From: Lolium rigidum
Taxonomy: Eukaryota; Streptophyta; Magnoliopsida; Poales; Poaceae
Assembly: GCF_022539505.1 (NCBI RefSeq)
Contig: NC_061514.1
Location: 333,357,090-333,421,089 of the forward strand
DNA: 64,000 nt
Direction: 5' to 3'
In this document: positions 23,139 to 34,599 of the stretch, one piece after another
How positions within the stretch are numbered: position 1 is the first letter of the stretch
Layout of the letters: every line of letters begins with the position of its first letter
The notes under the pieces: generated by a model
What the model was told of the DNA's origin: nothing
What the model saw: only the letters and a program-made list of their open reading frames with translations
Database searches by the model: none
Made by a program: the position numbers and the translations under genes

Positions 23139-23603
23139 ACTTAGATTGAGTCTGTTACTTTTGCCAATCCGATTCAATATCTTGAGAACATTTCTTCAAC
23201 TTGGGTGGTTCTCGTGCCACTTCCAATGGTTCGAGAGGCAAGCTGGGGCGGTGTGGTGTCACTGCCATGATGCTCGGTGCTCGCAGGAGGAAAGTAGACA
23301 TATTTTATCAGAGCATGTCTAACAGGCCCCTTATAACCCGCCCACCCCGTAAAATTCCTGCGGGATACGAGGCAGGCGCGGTTTGGGCCGTCTAGCAGGC
23401 CCCGTATTCGGGCCGGCCCATTTCGGCGGAATACGGGGCCCAGGAAATCCGCACCGCCGCCCCCTACTTATACCGGGCAAAGGTGCGAATGAGGGTTAAC
23501 CCCTCACTCGCAACCCTAGCTCCGCCATGCGCCGCCGCCTCCCCAGTTAGCTCCGGCGAGAAATCCCGCCCACCCCAGCTCCGCATTTCAACCGCCGGTC
23601 GGC

Positions 23604-25814
23604 ATGTACGCACGCCGCCGCAGTACCGCCTCGCCGGCGAGCGGATCGAAGCGATCCCGCTCGCCGGACACCGTCGAGGAGGCGTGGCGTCTCCAATGCA
23701 AGCGTTCCGCCGCCGGGAGCCGCCGTGCGGCTTGCGGTGCACACCGGCGCCTCGTACGTCCCGCCGAAGCTCCGTGAGTTCGCGCCGGGCGGGCTCTGGT
23801 ACAAGGAGGATCCGCCGCTCAAGCCGATGAGCGGCCCCGACTTCGACAAGTGGCGCGCCCAGTGGGAGCGCAACCGCCGGGCGAAGGCGGCATGGGACGC
23901 GCGCATCGGGAGCACCAGCGGCGGAGGAGCTCCGCTCGCCGGCGAGGAGGAAGAGGAGGAAGACCCCCTCTTCTTGCAGGCGATAGAAGCGTCCCTCAAG
24001 GACGACGCCGACAAGAAGAGGGCGGAGGAAGAAGAGAAGGCGGCGGCCATCGCCGCCGTGAAGGAGGCGCAGGCTGATACGTCTCCGACGTATCGATAAT
24101 TTCTTATGTTCCATGCCATATTATTGATGATACCTACATGTTTTATGCACACTTTATGTCATATTCGTGCATTTTCTGGAACTAACCTATTAACAAGATG
24201 TCGAAGTGCCGCTTGTCTGTTTTCTGCTGTTTTTGGTTTCGTAAATCCTAGTAACGAAATATTATCGGAATTGGACGAAATCAAGACCCGGGGGCCTATT
24301 TTGCCACGAACCTTCCGGAAGACCGAAGAGCATACGAAGTGGGGCCACGCGGTGGCGATACCACAAGGCGGCGCGGCCAAGGGGGCCCGCGCCGCCCTAT
24401 GGTGTGGGCCCCTCGTCAGCCCTCCGACTCGCCCTTCCGCCTACTTAAAGCCTCCGTCGCGAAACCCCGATGCGAAAAAACCACGATACGGAAAACCTTC
24501 CGGAGACGCCGCCGCCGTCAATCCCATCTCGGGGATTCGGAGATCTCCTCCGGCACCCTGCCGGAGAGGGGATTCATCTCCCGGAGGACTCTACACTGCC
24601 ATGGTCGCCTCCGGAGTGATGAGTGAGTAGTTCACCTCTGGACTATGGGTCCATAGCAGTAGGTAGATGGTTGTCTTCTCCTCATTGTGCTTCATTGTTG
24701 GATCTTGTGAGCTGCCTAACATGATCAAGATCATCTATCTGTAATACTCTATGTTGTGTTTGTCGGGATCCGATGGATAGAGAATACCATGTTATGTTAA
24801 TTATCAAGTTATTGCATATGTGTTGTTTATGATCTTGCATGCTCTCCGTTATTAGTAGAGGCTCTGGCCAAGTTTTTGCTCTTAACTCCAAGAGGGAGTA
24901 TTTATGCTCGATAGTGGGTTCATGCCTCGCATTGATACCTGGGACGAGTGACGGAAAGTTCTAAGGTTGTGTTGTGCTGTTGCCACTAGGGATAAAACAT
25001 TGGCGCTATGTCCGAGGATGTAGTTGTTGATTACATTACGCACCATACTTAATGCAATTGTCCGTTGCTTTGCAACTTAATACTGGAAGGGGTTCGGATG
25101 ATAACCTCGAAGGTGGACTTTTTAGGCATAGATGCAGTTGGATGGCGGTCTATGTACTTTGTCGTAATGCCCAATTAAATCTCACTATACTTATCATGAC
25201 ATGTATGTGCATTGTTATGCCCTCTCTATTTGTCAATTGCCCGACTGTAATTTGTTCACCCAACATGCTTTTATCTTATGGGAGAGACACCTCTAGTGAA
25301 CTGTGGACCCCGGTCCATTCTTTAATACTCGAAATACAAATCTGCTGCAATACTTGTTTCTATCGTTTTCTCTCGCAAACAATTATTTTGCACACAATAC
25401 GGTTAATCCTTTGTTACAGCAAGCCGGTGAGATTGACAACCTCACTCGTTTCGTTGGGGCAAAGTACTTTGGTTGTGTTGTGCAGGTTCCACGTTGGCGC
25501 CGGAATCTCTCGGTGTTGCGCCGCACTACATCCCGCCGCCATCAACCTTCAACGTGCTTCTTGGCTCCTCCTCGGTTCGATAAACCTTGGTTTCTTTCTG
25601 AGGGAAAATTTGCTGCTGTGCGCATCATACCTTCCTCTTGGGGTTGCCCAACAAACGTGTGAAATACACGCCATCAAGCTCTTTTTCTGGCGCCGTTGCC
25701 GGGGAACTGAAGAAAAGTTACACCACAAAGATTTCTATCTCCCACGTCAACTGCACGCCAGCACAGGCGCGGGAGGCGGAGGCGGACGCGTACATCGTCG
25801 ACCTCTCCGACTAG
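23604..25814 (+). pseudogene. Unknown acidic protein gene of the TIR element, disrupted
   Basis: Not assigned to a known domain family. The likely start is ATG at 23604 (MYARRRSTASPASGSKRSRS). A frameshift is needed near 23730 to enter the main frame, which reads HTGASYVPPKLREFAPGGLW and then WYKEDPPLKPMSG, WRAQWERNRRAKAAWDARIG, and an acidic, Ala/Lys-rich coiled coil (EEEEEEDPLFLQAIEASLK, then KRAEEEEKAAAIAAVKE). The solo LTR interrupts it at 24074. After the second CAGGC the frame continues to DAYIVDLSD-stop at about 25814. It lies wholly within a transposon, so it is transposon cargo and not a host gene; function unknown. Confidence 0.65.
24075..25763 (+). mobile_element. Solo LTR (1689 bp), long-boundary form
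   Basis: Starts TGATACGTCTCCGACGTATC and ends ACGCCAGCA, flanked by the exact 5-bp duplication CAGGC (24070-24074 and 25764-25768). It is closely related to the LTRs at 49516 and 54812 but runs about 85 bp further, and therefore contains a tRNA-Asp-type primer site (TGGCGCCGTTGCCGGGGA, 25688-25705) inside the LTR. ORFs in it are LTR shadows. Confidence 0.92.
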
Positions 25815-26362
25815 AAGTCGCGATCCATTTAGGATCGTTCAGTATGTATATATGTTGATCCGTATGTATGATCAACTATCTATGAACTATGAATATGAAC
25901 AAGTTTTCCGGGATTTTAAATTTACGAATTTACGGGGTGAAATACGGGGTCTGCTAGACGAAACGGTCTATCTAGGAGCACTTTTTTTTATACGGGGCGA
26001 AATACTCGCATTTTACGGGGCAAAAAAGTAAGGGGTGCCTGCTAGACATGCTCTCGGTGTAGAACTGAATGCATGAACCTGAGCCTACAGGATGATTGCC
26101 ACCGGCGCTAGACGCCACGGCATGGGCTATGGCTGAACGCGACGGCACGGCCGCGGGGTGGAGCCGAGCCGGGCTAAGAGCATCTCCAACAGACGCTGTA
26201 AAAGGCGCGCGCGGCAAAATACCTGCCAGTTTGGCGCGCGCGAGCGCTCGCGCGAAGCTCCAGCAGACGCGGGAAAAGGGCGCGCGCGGTAAAATTTTTG
26301 CCGCGCCCGAGCGTTTGCGCTATCCCACGCGGGAAAATTGCCGCGTGCGCTACCGCGCGCGC

Positions 26363-26368
26363 TATAAA
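26363..26368 (+). promoter_or_regulatory. TATA box upstream of the transposon AP2 gene
   Basis: TATAAA in the context GCGCTATAAAGACG, about 135 bp before the chosen start codon and inside the transposon. Confidence 0.55.
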
Positions 26369-26501
26369 GACGACACACGCGAACGGGCCAACTGCCTCCC
26401 GCGTCTGAAACTTCCGCGTGTCGCTCCGCCTCTCCCCACCGCTCCGCCTCCGCGCCACCGCTCGCGCTCCACGCCGACAGTCCGCCTCCGTCTCCGGCGC
26501 C

Positions 26502-27146
26502 ATGCCTCCGCGCCGCCGCTCCGCCTCCGGCTACCGCGGCGTCCGCGCGCGGCCGAGCGGCCGCTTCGACGCCAAGATTCGCTCCGGCGAGGAGCGGATC
26601 CGGCTCGGTACCTTCGACACCGCGCATGAGGCGGCGCGAGCCTACGACGCCATCGCGTGGCGCCTCGGCCGCCCCCGCCGGCAGATGAATTTCGACGATG
26701 TTTGGACGCGCGAGCAGGCAGAGATGCTCACTCCGCCATCGCCGCTCATCACGACCGAGCAGCGGCGCCGCGCCCGCGACCTCGAGCAGCGCCTGCGCGT
26801 GGCGGAGCAGGATGAGCGCATGCGCCTCGAGTGGGCGCGCGCGTTCCCGGAGGACGTCGCCGCCACGGAGGCCTTCTACGCGCAGAAGGAGGGGGACAAG
26901 GCGGCGATGAAAGCGAAGAAGAAGGCGAGCCGCGAGAAGCGCCGCGCCGAGTCCGCGGCGAGGAAGAAGGCGAGGACCGACGCGGCGGCGAGGAGGAAGG
27001 AGGAAAGGAAGAACGCCGCAGGGCCGTCGACCGTTGTCCTCTCGTCCTCCTCCGAGTTCCAGTACACGACGACGTCGACGCCGGTGTCGAACACGACACT
27101 GAGCAGCTCCGACTTTGACTGGGAGTCCGACGACCAGTCTGAGTAG
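26502..27146 (+). CDS. AP2/ERF-domain protein encoded inside a Harbinger-type element
   Basis: 214 residues, one exon, no interruptions. I chose the ATG at 26502 (MPPRRRSASGYRGVR) because the 28 upstream codons are low-complexity Arg/Pro/Ala with no homology-like content. The AP2 DNA-binding domain occupies about residues 11-65: YRGVR at 11-15, then AKIRSG, RIRLGTFDTAHEAARAYD and a closing MNFDD. The usual WLG of ERF domains is RLG here. Next come a charged, Arg/Glu/Lys/Ala-rich coiled coil (about 90-175) and a Ser/Thr-rich, acidic tail (SSDFDWESDDQSE) that could act as an activation region. ERF proteins bind GCC-box or DRE DNA in the nucleus. Its position within a TAA-flanked TIR element suggests the gene moves or amplifies with the transposon; whether it is expressed is unknown. 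Confidence 0.8.
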   Translation: MPPRRRSASGYRGVRARPSGRFDAKIRSGEERIRLGTFDTAHEAARAYDAIAWRLGRPRRQMNFDDVWTREQAEMLTPPSPLITTEQRRRARDLEQRLRVAEQDERMRLEWARAFPEDVAATEAFYAQKEGDKAAMKAKKKASREKRRAESAARKKARTDAAARRKEERKNAAGPSTVVLSSSSEFQYTTTSTPVSNTTLSSSDFDWESDDQSE

Positions 27147-30100
27147 TAGTTTTTATTTAGTATTTTCGTTTAAATGTCGCATTGTATCGTCGCACTTTAA
27201 ATATATTCGTATTTTCGATCAAATTTTATAGTTTGTTTGATGAATTTTCAAAAAAAAATGGTCGGATTAGTAGTTTGTGACGCGCGCGCTGTGCAAAATA
27301 GCGCCTCTGGCGGAGGTGCGTTTTTCGCACACCAACGCGCGCTGCAAAATACAGCCTCTGCCGGGGGCAAATTCGCTATGCCGCGCGCGAACGATATACA
27401 CCGCGCCCAATCGCCGGTATAGCGCGCGAGATTTTACAGCGCCTGTTGGAGATGCTCTAACTAGTGCGTTCGTGTCGCATCCCACGCGGGCGAAAGGGAC
27501 GTCGACCTAATCTTGGCGTTAGCTAGACGGCCGGCAAATCGCAGCGGCAGCAGCTCGATCGGGCAACCCATGCATGCATATGTGCGCGCCGGCTCCCGGC
27601 GCGGCGGAGCGGCGCCCTCGGCGGTGGACACGGTGGCGGTGCGACGTGACACCACGGAGCTTTGCTTTGCTGCTTTTGAGTTTTATCGTACACCGGCTTT
27701 CTGGGGAGCGCTTCGGTCTGCTGCATGACCGCGCGTTTCGAACGTTTAGCTCGTGGGAGGGTGCGAAGTGGGAAAAAACGCGTACTTGAGCGTGTATATG
27801 GAGAATCTTTCTTCCAGGTCTGTCCTTGGTGAGTACTAGATGGACCTAGCGCGCTTTGCTGCGTCATTCTCTGTTGTTGTCGTTTAATTTTCTTGTACGC
27901 ATTTGGTGGAGTTGTAGTTGCGCATGACGCTGAAGAATTTGAACACTTCACCAAATTGGTACAAACAAGAAGTGCAGATTTCTCTTTTTTTTTTTCTGCA
28001 GAGAGCAAATGATCATGCTTATTAACCAAAGTCCGCAACTGTGTAGTAAAGAAATTGTGACCAAAGAAAAGATTGCAAATGATGTTAACAGATTATATAT
28101 AAGACTTCTGGACACAAAGTCATCTTCATGTATATTCTGTTTGTATGTAGTGCAAATAATTTCTCGTACTATAATTGATATTATTGGGAAAAAATGTGGC
28201 TCTTACACAGTGTTGAAGTCCATATTTGTGAGAAAAATAAAGCAGGATGGATAATTTTATCTAGTAACACAAATGAAGTCCATATCAGTTCTACCTATAG
28301 AGCATTTGTCCAGCAATCACTCCGTCTCTTCTCTAGGGTATATCATCTTCCACAACCAAACCTTAGTGGATGCAAAAAAATATTTAGTATTGATCAAGAA
28401 ATTACACCGGATTATTCAAATGATAAATGATGACTTCTTCTTTTTTAGAATAAGCATAAGTTGAAAGAACAATACTAAAATGGATAATGCAAAAGGTGCT
28501 AGCTCCAGGCAGATATGCCACTACATGATACCCTACAACAAAATTGTTGTAGAAACCTATCAGCTGCATGCACTCTAGATTATCCAAACAACTGAAGTAA
28601 CCAATATAGTACTGTATTTGCACTCAATACATGATTTTTAACTACCATGGTTGATCTAGAACTATGAGTAGAAGCCACCTCATGCAGGCCATACGCCCAT
28701 ACTTGATAATATAAAGGAAGTATGTCAATAAAAAAATATCAGAGACTTCTTAATAAAATAGAGAAAAGTAGATGGTAAATTAATCTGCCAGAAAATTAGG
28801 ATAGTAAGTCTTGCAGATCATATTTTGTGTCTATATGATTCAGATGTGCATAGCTATATTGAAAATTGTTGATGGACTAATTTGACCTAAGTGGTACATA
28901 AAGTACACGGAAAGCAAAAAAAAAGGATTTGGGGGAGATTAAGTACAAAACAGAAACAAGATAAAAGAGGAAGGCTAAGGAAAAAACAGACATATAGATG
29001 TTGATTTCCCTCTCTGCTTATGTAATCATTTGCTTTGGTGTGAGCGAAGATAGTACAAACATATGAACCGACTCCAAAAAGGCTAAATCTTTTACTGCAT
29101 TTTCAATAGCACTTCCTATCTATAGGCTCTTGGACATTTGGAACTTGGAACTGGAAATTTAAGTTTGATAACCTTCTTGGATATAAAGTTGATGAAAAGG
29201 CCCCTTTCTTATAGGCTCATTCAAGCTCCTGCAGGTGAGTGGCGTATGTGATGTGATGCTTCCCTAAGAGAAGATGATCAATTGAGCCAGAGCGGAGTAA
29301 CTCCAACTTGACAACGGCGAGTGCCACCTGCTCTCCAACAATCACACCCTGCACTGCATTGCATCTCCAACAATCACACCCTGCACTGCATAGCATATAT
29401 ACGTCTCTCTGGCGAGGAGCTATCCAGGAAGAAGAGACCTCTCACGGGTTGCTGCTTAACGGCCTGCCGGCATGTCCGGCCAAAGTCTTGCTCTTGTTCG
29501 CCGCCACCGTCGCCAGCACCGTCGGTCGGCGTCTGGGAGGGTGAAGAAAACAATAGGGAGATTATTCGAGCATGACATGTGTAGGCTATGGCTGACAGCT
29601 GATCACTCAGAAATGTGGTTTTCCAGTTTCAGAATATTTCCAGCGGCAACAGGGCAGACACAAATCTCTCTGTATTTTTCAGCCACCTGCTGGTGTATAA
29701 CTCTTCAGCGCCACCAAAGCAGAGACAAATCTTTCTAGTAATTTTTTCATCAAATGCTTGGTATATATGCGCCACCAAAGGATTGATAAATATATCGGAC
29801 AAATATTAACAAGAACACACGCTGATCTTGGGCATGATCCAAACACGCAAGAGTATTTATTCGTGAACAATATTGGCTCACAGTCTGTCATCTTCCTCCT
29901 ACATGATGCTATTGCTGCCGCTACATACTAATCAAACCAATAATCTGTACCACAAGCTTGGCGGGCCCTGTGTTCGTAGCACACTCAACAAGTGCTATTC
30001 AGAACCGATTAACTAAAAAGTTCACAATGTTCCCATCTTGGGAATTCACATCAGCACGGCAATAGATTGTTTTGCTTAACAACTTATGCAGTCCAAGGAA

Positions 30101-30899
30101 CTCTGGCAACAAATGAAACTGGGCAAGAAAACGGCTATTCAATTCGATCATCAGGGTAAGTATTGTTTCTGAAACGATCTTTAGGATCTTCACTTCCTGA
30201 CAGGCAATCAAACGCTTGCGTCCATCTTATATTAGTAAAGGCATAGGTCAGGGGGCTGCCCTGACCCCTGTGTTGGCAGCTCTCAAAACAAAACAAAAAT
30301 ATAATCCATCATGGCTTTTTAGTTGCGACTAAAGCGAAGATCCGCACTCCAAATAGCTCATGTAAACTGAAAGTATCACACTACATTCAGAATGCGCAAC
30401 TAAGTTCCACACAGATCCTACCACTGTGAAAGGGGGAAAATAATCGATAGTACAGTACATGTTTTCACCAAAGCAATAAAATAACAATACCTTGATCTGG
30501 GAGAGCATCGCTTCATAAAACAATTTGACAAATTAACATCACATTCCATGTTCAGAAGCAACACGGCCCCATACTTTCTCATCGCGCACATCAGAGTAAA
30601 TTGGTTTGCACAGAACAAACAGTATGAATATTATGTTTAAATGCCACGAGATCGCATATGGTACAGTTCAAGCAGGTCGGCTAGTCGTCAATAAAACAGT
30701 AACTGTCACCGTACCTTACATTGAAGCCCACCGGCGAGCAACCGGCAGACATGAAACGAACTACAGAACGTCTGAGGACGCCCGACGCCTGCTGCTTACC
30801 ACGGTGCCGATGCCACCCTTGTGGCCGCCGAAGCCAATAGTCGCCGGGCTGACTTACACCGATTCAGCCCGCCGAGTCCAACCACCGAGGCCGCCCGCC

Positions 30900-31155
30900 G
30901 CGCACAACGCCTGAATCCCCTGAAATCAATTGTTTACATCGCTCGCCGTAGTCCGCCCGCGGCAAACCATGCACGAATCGTCAAAATCCACGGCTGCCCG
31001 CCGCTCGCCGTGGACCCCCTGGCCGCGGCGGGGGGCGACTGGCTGGGCGACGGAGATGGAGGAGGCGCGGGATCAGCCACTTACAGCTAGAGGAGATGGG
31101 AGGAGAACGACGGCGGTTAGGGAGAGGCGAATTTGGATGACTCTGCCCCGAGCAC
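30900..31155 (-). promoter_or_regulatory. Possible minus-strand promoter, leader and splice sites
   Basis: On the minus strand, CTTTCTATAAACGCG (TATA-like, about 31148-31155) is followed by a pyrimidine-rich leader, a good donor-like AGCTGTAAGTGG at about 31082-31093 and later TTGATTTCAG before a GC-rich stretch at about 30918. This could be the 5' end of a transcript running left, but no coding sequence supports it. Confidence 0.25.
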
Positions 31156-31308
31156 AGCAACAAACGCGTTTATAGAAAGAAAAAACAAAAAGGATCAGAG
31201 ACTGACAGGTAGGGACAAAAGCGGTTCTCACCGTGGAGCAACCACAGCGCGCGGCAACCCTGGGAGCTTAGAACTCTTTAGAGATTACCTTCATTTCGAA
31301 ACGGTAGT

Positions 31309-31462
31309 ACTTCATCCATTTCAAACTAATAAGTGATGCAGGTTTGATCGTATATCTAGACGTGTTTTATCATGTAACTTTGTCAAAAAAAAAAACTTAA
31401 AAGCAGAACGAGGACAACATGATTTGACAAAACTTCCGACATCAAATAATGGACAGAGGTAG
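31309..31462. mobile_element. Degenerate MITE
   Basis: Imperfect ends CTTCATCCATTTCAAACTAA and CAAATAATGGACAGAGGTAG, flanked by TA-like dinucleotides. Confidence 0.5.
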
Positions 31463-31837
31463 TATCATATTTTGAAACCGAGGTACTCACTCCAGCTTTA
31501 AATACTTCACTCGATAAATCGACTCAAGAGAGTAGTAAAATTGAAAGATGCAAACTATTGTTTTGTGTGGGATGGCCCTTTGATCTAACGCGGACAACGT
31601 ACTTTGTATTACTATCAAAAGTTGGTGAATTGACCAAATACTGAACTATTTCAAGAAATAGATATATTTACACATTTCAAATAAAGTTTAGATAAAGTTG
31701 AGCCAGTTATTTTAGGATGGAGTGAACAGGAAATGTCAACCAATTGCCGGCTACCAGCTTAGATTTCACACACACTCATGTATGCTTAATTAATCTAGTA
31801 CAAAATAATCATGATGGCGCATGATGAATAGCGCATA

Positions 31838-32120
31838 CTCCCTCCGTCCACAAATAAGTGTACATGCAGGTTTTCAAGACAAATTATGAAGTGGAATAAA
31901 AAATAATTACATTGGGAACATGCATCTCTCCTATTTAATTCTTTGACCTCCAATAAGCTAAGTGCATGTAGAAAACAAGAACAATATGTGCTTAATATTA
32001 TTGGGTTTAATTTCCGTGCGATGAGAGAGAAATAATTAAAGTGCATTGAGAAAATAGGAGTACACTCTTTTATGGACAAAGTTTAGGGCTAGATGTCCAC
32101 TTATTTGAGGACAGAGGGAG
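31838..32120. mobile_element. Stowaway/mariner-type MITE
   Basis: 283 bp; ends CTCCCTCCGTCCACAAATAA and TTATTTGAGGACAGAGGGAG, flanked by TA at 31836-31837 and 32121-32122. Confidence 0.9.
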
Positions 32121-33046
32121 TACGCTCCCGCGATACGTTAATTAAATCGCAAATCATTGTTCTGCGGACTGCGATGGCGAGATCAATCAATCAAGCAAAG
32201 CATGGGACGCATTATGTAATCCTTCCCTGTTGGTTTAAGGATTAATTCTTCACAAATCAAAGATAAAGGATTCCAGGACAAGTAAACACAATTTTCAATT
32301 ATCTCAACAACAGAAATATATCAGAATAAGGAATAAAAGTAAATTCGCTCGAAATGAGACAAAGAAAAGAGTTTCTTTTCTTCCCGAGCCGGTGTTGAAA
32401 ATTAGCGACGGAGCCCCAATAATTGACGCTGGATTAGGTGCGGTACAACTCGACGGCCAACATATATCCTTGCCTGTCACCTCCCCGTCAATACGGAACT
32501 GGATCCTCTAATGTTGTAAAGTAAAATCAGAGAAAACAAAGAAGGAAAGTCAGGATACTGTAGCTTAAATACCTTTTTATGTACCATAATTAGGTCTAAT
32601 TAGCAATTAATTAGGTAATTACTGTAGGCATAAAAAAATAATCCATTTTTTTTACACCATAACCTTGTCTGTATGTAATTACTCTAAATGCATAAAGTAA
32701 ATTTGTACTATGCAAATTAATTTCAACCATTTGGGCCATGATCATACGGTTTGGAAGAAGCAAAGTTAGGCTACTGTAGCTTAATTAGGTGACTTTGCTT
32801 CTCAAAGTTAGAGGATCCAGTCCCCGTCAATACAGCCAGCGAGTATCCACTTTTCGTGGTGCTATTAGTTTAGCTTGGCCACTGAATTGACACTTGCATC
32901 CGCTCTTTTTTTTTTTGGCTCAAACGGAAAAAAAAAATGGTTGTTGCCAAGAAAAATATTTATAATACAATAAAATTCATATAGTAAAGAGTCTTCGGGA
33001 ATATAAAAACCAAAAGATGTCTTAATTAAAAGGAAGAAATGTTTGG
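32121..33046. other. Unassigned AT-rich sequence
   Basis: No ORF, RNA gene or recognised repeat. A short inverted pair (GGATCCTCTAATGTTGTAAAG near 32501 and the related AAAGTTAGAGGATCCAG near 32803) may mark a small MITE-like insert. Confidence 0.35.
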
Positions 33047-33265
33047 GAGGTTTCGAGAAACTGAAGCCTCACATAGAAATATAGAACAGAAGATACTTAG
33101 TGGGAACATTGGTCTAAAACCATTACAAACACATGTAAATACAATACAATACATCTATATTAATCCACAGTCTTCTAATGAAAGTACTCGGAGAGAACAA
33201 TTTGTTCCAGCTAGATAGTATATTTCTTATATTTTAAACAGATTCAACTAAACTAAATAAGTTGT

Positions 33266-34428
33266 TGTGCGGTCAGGAACCCACCGGCGAGCAGCGACTG
33301 GCAACACCGTAGAGCCGGGAACAACTAGGGCTGCGGCTGACCCCAGTCCCTCAGAGCGACGGCACGCAAAGCCTTCTGGTCACACGTCCGATGCTGTCGC
33401 AAGGGCGTGCCACCTGACCTATACCTGGTCAGGAAGGTGTTGGATGATGCCTCGCTTAGTTTCCTGCATGGCATACACGTAAACGTTAAATACGAGCCTC
33501 GATCGGCTCTCAAGTTATCCTGTGAATCGGCTCAAAGAGCCGATCCACCCATGATTCGTACGAGGTGTACGAATATATGGTGGTCCTGCTTGATCAAGAT
33601 AAAGCTAAAACGATCTACGACGATTTAGGGTTTCACCGCATAATCGGATCATCCTACTCACGATTGGGCCTCGCGCTCGCGTACGGTGATCGTAAGCCGA
33701 TCCTAGACGGGGCCTAAAAACCAACACGAGGTTGATCCCGGAACATCCTGTCTAGGGCTAGCAAACTACACCCTACACGCCGCCGGATCCTCCAACCCTT
33801 TGTAAGGCCTAACTATTGCAGATATTAAACTAATCCTTGAAGAACAAGGAGCAACCGTAACGGATCGGATCTACTAAACAATGATCAAGCGGGGTGCCGC
33901 CCCTACACCTAAGATAGGTGTAAGGGCGGCTAGATGTATACGGGTTGCACTACGACAGCATATGATACGAAGAACAATGCTAACCCTAACAAACCTAAGA
34001 TAACTACGTTGCTCGCCATCAAAAAGGCTTCAGCACGAGCAACGCATGAACAACGTGAAGCTTGTGCTGCCTAGATCGCAAGATGCGATCTAGGCAGCAT
34101 GGTGCTTACCAGGAGAAACCCTCGAGACGAAGGAGTTGGCGATGCGCCGAGATTGATTGTGTTGAACGTTGGTTGTTGTTTATTTCATAAACCCTAGATA
34201 CATATTTATAGTCCGGGGGACTTTCTAATTCAGGCGTGCACTTAACCGTGCACGGGTAAAACTCCAACTTCTAAATTAAGATGCGATCTACTATAATACG
34301 AGATACATGGGCAATTTAGCCCAACTCCTTCGTGCCGGGCCGCTTCGCGAGATCCTCCACGCGTTTAACCTTTAAGCCCATCTCACCTACGGCCCATCTC
34401 CTGATTTAGCCAAAATCTGGTGATAACA
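33266..34428 (-). repeat. 3' LTR of outer element
   Basis: 1163 bp. It contains two strong inverted repeats at 33896-33930 and 34066-34098. Partner LTR at 46985-48139. Confidence 0.92.
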
Positions 34429-34599
34429 CATGCCCCCCTGGTTTTGGTAATGATAATTTCAAAACCACTCTGTTTTTTCTTCGAGGGGTCATGTTGTGGC
34501 AGAGCAGAACCATCGCAGTATTTTTCATCATGACAACTTGCCTTTCCAACTTCTCTGCACGATTTGACAGTTTTTTGGCACCACATCGTCACTTAGCCA

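Larger units (their letters stand above)
23311..26053. mobile_element. Gene-carrying TIR DNA element (contains a solo LTR)
   Basis: Left end GAGCATGTCTAACAGGCCCC and right end GGGTGCCTGCTAGACATGCTC (inverted match). The flanks are TCA and TCG, so the target duplication is imperfect. Subterminal GC-rich repeats (TACGGGGC...) occur on both sides. Without the solo LTR at 24075-25763 the element is about 1.05 kb. Confidence 0.75.
26178..27457. mobile_element. Harbinger-type TIR element carrying an AP2 gene
   Basis: 1280 bp; ends GAGCATCTCCAACAGACGCT and GCGCCTGTTGGAGATGCTC, with TAA on both sides (26175-26177 and 27458-27460), the PIF/Harbinger hallmark. Subterminal GCGCGCGCGG-rich sequence occurs at both ends. 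The only gene inside is the AP2-domain ORF; there is no transposase. Confidence 0.88.
27461..31837. other. No supported protein gene (4.4 kb)
   Basis: AT-rich low-coding sequence to about 29300, then a short tandem duplication (CTCCAACAATCACACCCTGC at about 29333 and 29366), then unassigned sequence. A possible minus-strand promoter and leader is listed separately at 30900-31155. No conserved domain was recognised on either strand. Confidence 0.4.

Noticed and set aside
25052..25858. 268-codon ORF
   Set aside because: Lies almost wholly within the solo LTR and has shadows in the homologous LTRs at 49516 and 54812.
30900..31155. Protein-coding gene on the minus strand
   Set aside because: Promoter- and splice-like signals exist, but no reading frame with recognisable protein was found; kept only as a low-confidence regulatory feature.
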